The notes beneath the pieces are model-generated. The model saw nothing but the letters and a program-made list of their open reading frames with translations, was not told where the DNA came from and did no database searches. A stretch of 47,771 nt of DNA, taken from contig JAVBKZ010000014.1 in the NCBI GenBank assembly GCA_031553755.1, positions 1 to 47,771 on the forward strand. Direction: 5' to 3'. This DNA comes from JAIRVZ01 sp031553755. GTDB lineage: Bacteria; Bacteroidota; Bacteroidia; Bacteroidales; Azobacteroidaceae. The position numbers and the translations under genes were made by a program. Within the stretch, counting starts at the first letter, position 1; each line of letters starts with the position of its first letter. This document shows positions 46,974 through 47,771 of this stretch, piece after piece.

Positions 46974-47049
46974 AATGAATAATTAACAATTAACAATTAA
47001 TAATTGACAAGTGGACAAGTCTTTCATTGTTCATTATTAATTATTCATT
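46974..47049. repeat. inverted AT-rich repeat between structural genes
   Basis: AATGAATAATTAA (46974-46986) pairs perfectly with TTAATTATTCATT (47037-47049), with further ATTAACAATTAA and CATTATTCATTATT units inside, and GACAAGTGGACAAGT in the middle. It is a strong stem-loop in an otherwise empty 100-bp gap. The same style occurs at 41849-41870 and 42367-42430. Confidence 0.6.
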
Positions 47050-47072
47050 ATTCATTATTCATTAATAAAGAT

Positions 47073-47771
47073 ATGGACGAAAAGCGGTTGGAAGAAATAT
47101 GGCGGGGTATTAAAAATATTCCTGTACTCCGGTTTTTGAAAGATCCGGTTAATTATGCCAGTGAATTATACGTCCGTTATCCTGATGGCGGGGAATATGG
47201 TTGGTTTGCTTTTGTGATAAGCGAACATTTGTTTTACGCTTGGAATATTCAAAAAAAGGAATGGTCGCCTGTTGGCAACGGAAACGGAGCCGGTGTACAG
47301 GAGAAATTTACAGCAAACCTTACGGTACGGCTTAAACCGGGAAAATCATTTGGTAAATATGTAAATGGTGATATTATACCGGCTATAGGTAAAACTGCAA
47401 GAGAGGTTATAATCGATGCATGTACAGATACAACAGGCAGATGCATTTTATCTAACCTGAAACTAAGAAATTTACAAGACAATGCTGATATAAATACATT
47501 ACAGCAAGGAACTTATATATACTCTCCTTATAAATTCACACTTTCATCTACAGACAATCAACATGCCGTAGGTGGAACTTTAAAATTTACAAATGTTACT
47601 ACTGGTGAGATTATAGCAAGTGGGTTATCCGTTTCGGGTATAAATCCTATTGAGGTAACATCGGCAACTTGTCCTAAGATAGGAAGTGCTAACGTAGGCA
47701 CTATAACCATAAAAGCTGAAGTACAAAATACAGACGGATCTACATCAAGTACTACTTTAAATATATCAGTT
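47073..47771 (+). CDS. tail/receptor-binding structural protein, 5' part
   Basis: The frame is open from the ATG at 47073 to the window edge (233 codons, no stop). An initial globular part (MDEKRLEEIWRGIKNIPVLR, YVRYPDGGEYGWFAFVISEHLFYAW) leads into the KFTANLTVRLKPGKSFGKYVNGD block, typical of repetitive beta-rich tail or fibre proteins of Bacteroidetes phages, then an Ig-like stretch rich in Thr and Ser (about 155-233). It follows the adaptor gene, the usual position for tail components. The C-terminal receptor-binding part is outside the window. Confidence 0.65.
   Translation, partial: MDEKRLEEIWRGIKNIPVLRFLKDPVNYASELYVRYPDGGEYGWFAFVISEHLFYAWNIQKKEWSPVGNGNGAGVQEKFTANLTVRLKPGKSFGKYVNGDIIPAIGKTAREVIIDACTDTTGRCILSNLKLRNLQDNADINTLQQGTYIYSPYKFTLSSTDNQHAVGGTLKFTNVTTGEIIASGLSVSGINPIEVTSATCPKIGSANVGTITIKAEVQNTDGSTSSTTLNISV

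Overview
The window looks like a Bacteroidetes chromosome (probably Bacteroidales) carrying two adjacent integrated elements. The evidence is AT-rich DNA, Bacteroidetes-type promoters (TTTG, 19-20 nt, then TAnnTTTG), genes without Shine-Dalgarno sequences, and families typical of the phylum (DUF4494, PcfK/PcfJ). The only clear housekeeping gene is mnmE (3002-4402, minus). Left of it is the end of one element with a tyrosine integrase, a triple-HTH excisionase-like protein and repeats (1-2.9 kb). Right of it, from about 4.58 kb to the window end, is a temperate podovirus-like prophage. Its left junction appears to be the 3' half of a tRNA-Val(GAC) gene cut exactly in the anticodon loop (4539-4580).

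Prophage layout. (1) Lysogeny region, 4.6-8.0 kb: a LexA/CI-like repressor heads a minus-strand operon with a membrane-anchored Mrr-type nuclease and a small secreted Cys-rich protein. Two rightward promoters (6921-6952 and 7912-7943) carry the same CTCG-N8-CGAG operator between -33 and -7. (2) Early region, 8.0-19.9 kb, plus: a run of small ORFs, a non-canonical class II tRNA-like gene, a Sak4-like ATPase, a PD-(D/E)XK nuclease fused to an FtsK translocase, YopX, NinG/Rap, DUF4494, a phage sliding clamp, an ASCH-like protein, a replication initiator with a lambda-like origin candidate inside it, and PcfK/PcfJ. (3) Ejection block, 20.4-35.0 kb: two probable internal virion proteins, then a 4220-residue polyvalent protein with pyrophosphatase-like, MuF/BECR-like, ART-like and two zincin signatures. 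(4) Accessory regions: an antirepressor (Rha plus KilA-C) with a LexA-C-terminal-like partner behind a structured, possibly attenuated leader (35.0-36.55 kb); a small membrane protein, a secreted protein and a lipoprotein (36.6-38.6 kb); and a minus-strand two-gene cassette with a HEPN-like protein (38.7-39.6 kb). (5) Head block, 39.9-47.8 kb: portal, adaptor, scaffold, major capsid, adaptor and the start of a tail/fibre gene, interrupted by a minus-strand pair that includes a rhomboid protease.

A two-part motif (TTTTCGACA, 9-10 nt, then about TTTTTCGTTTCAAGG) precedes each of the three rightward structural blocks, always just after a block of opposite-strand genes. It is the best candidate for the late promoter or late-activator site. 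No terminase and no integrase belonging to this prophage are visible, so both probably lie beyond the right edge. All family assignments are from reading the translated sequence, without database searches.
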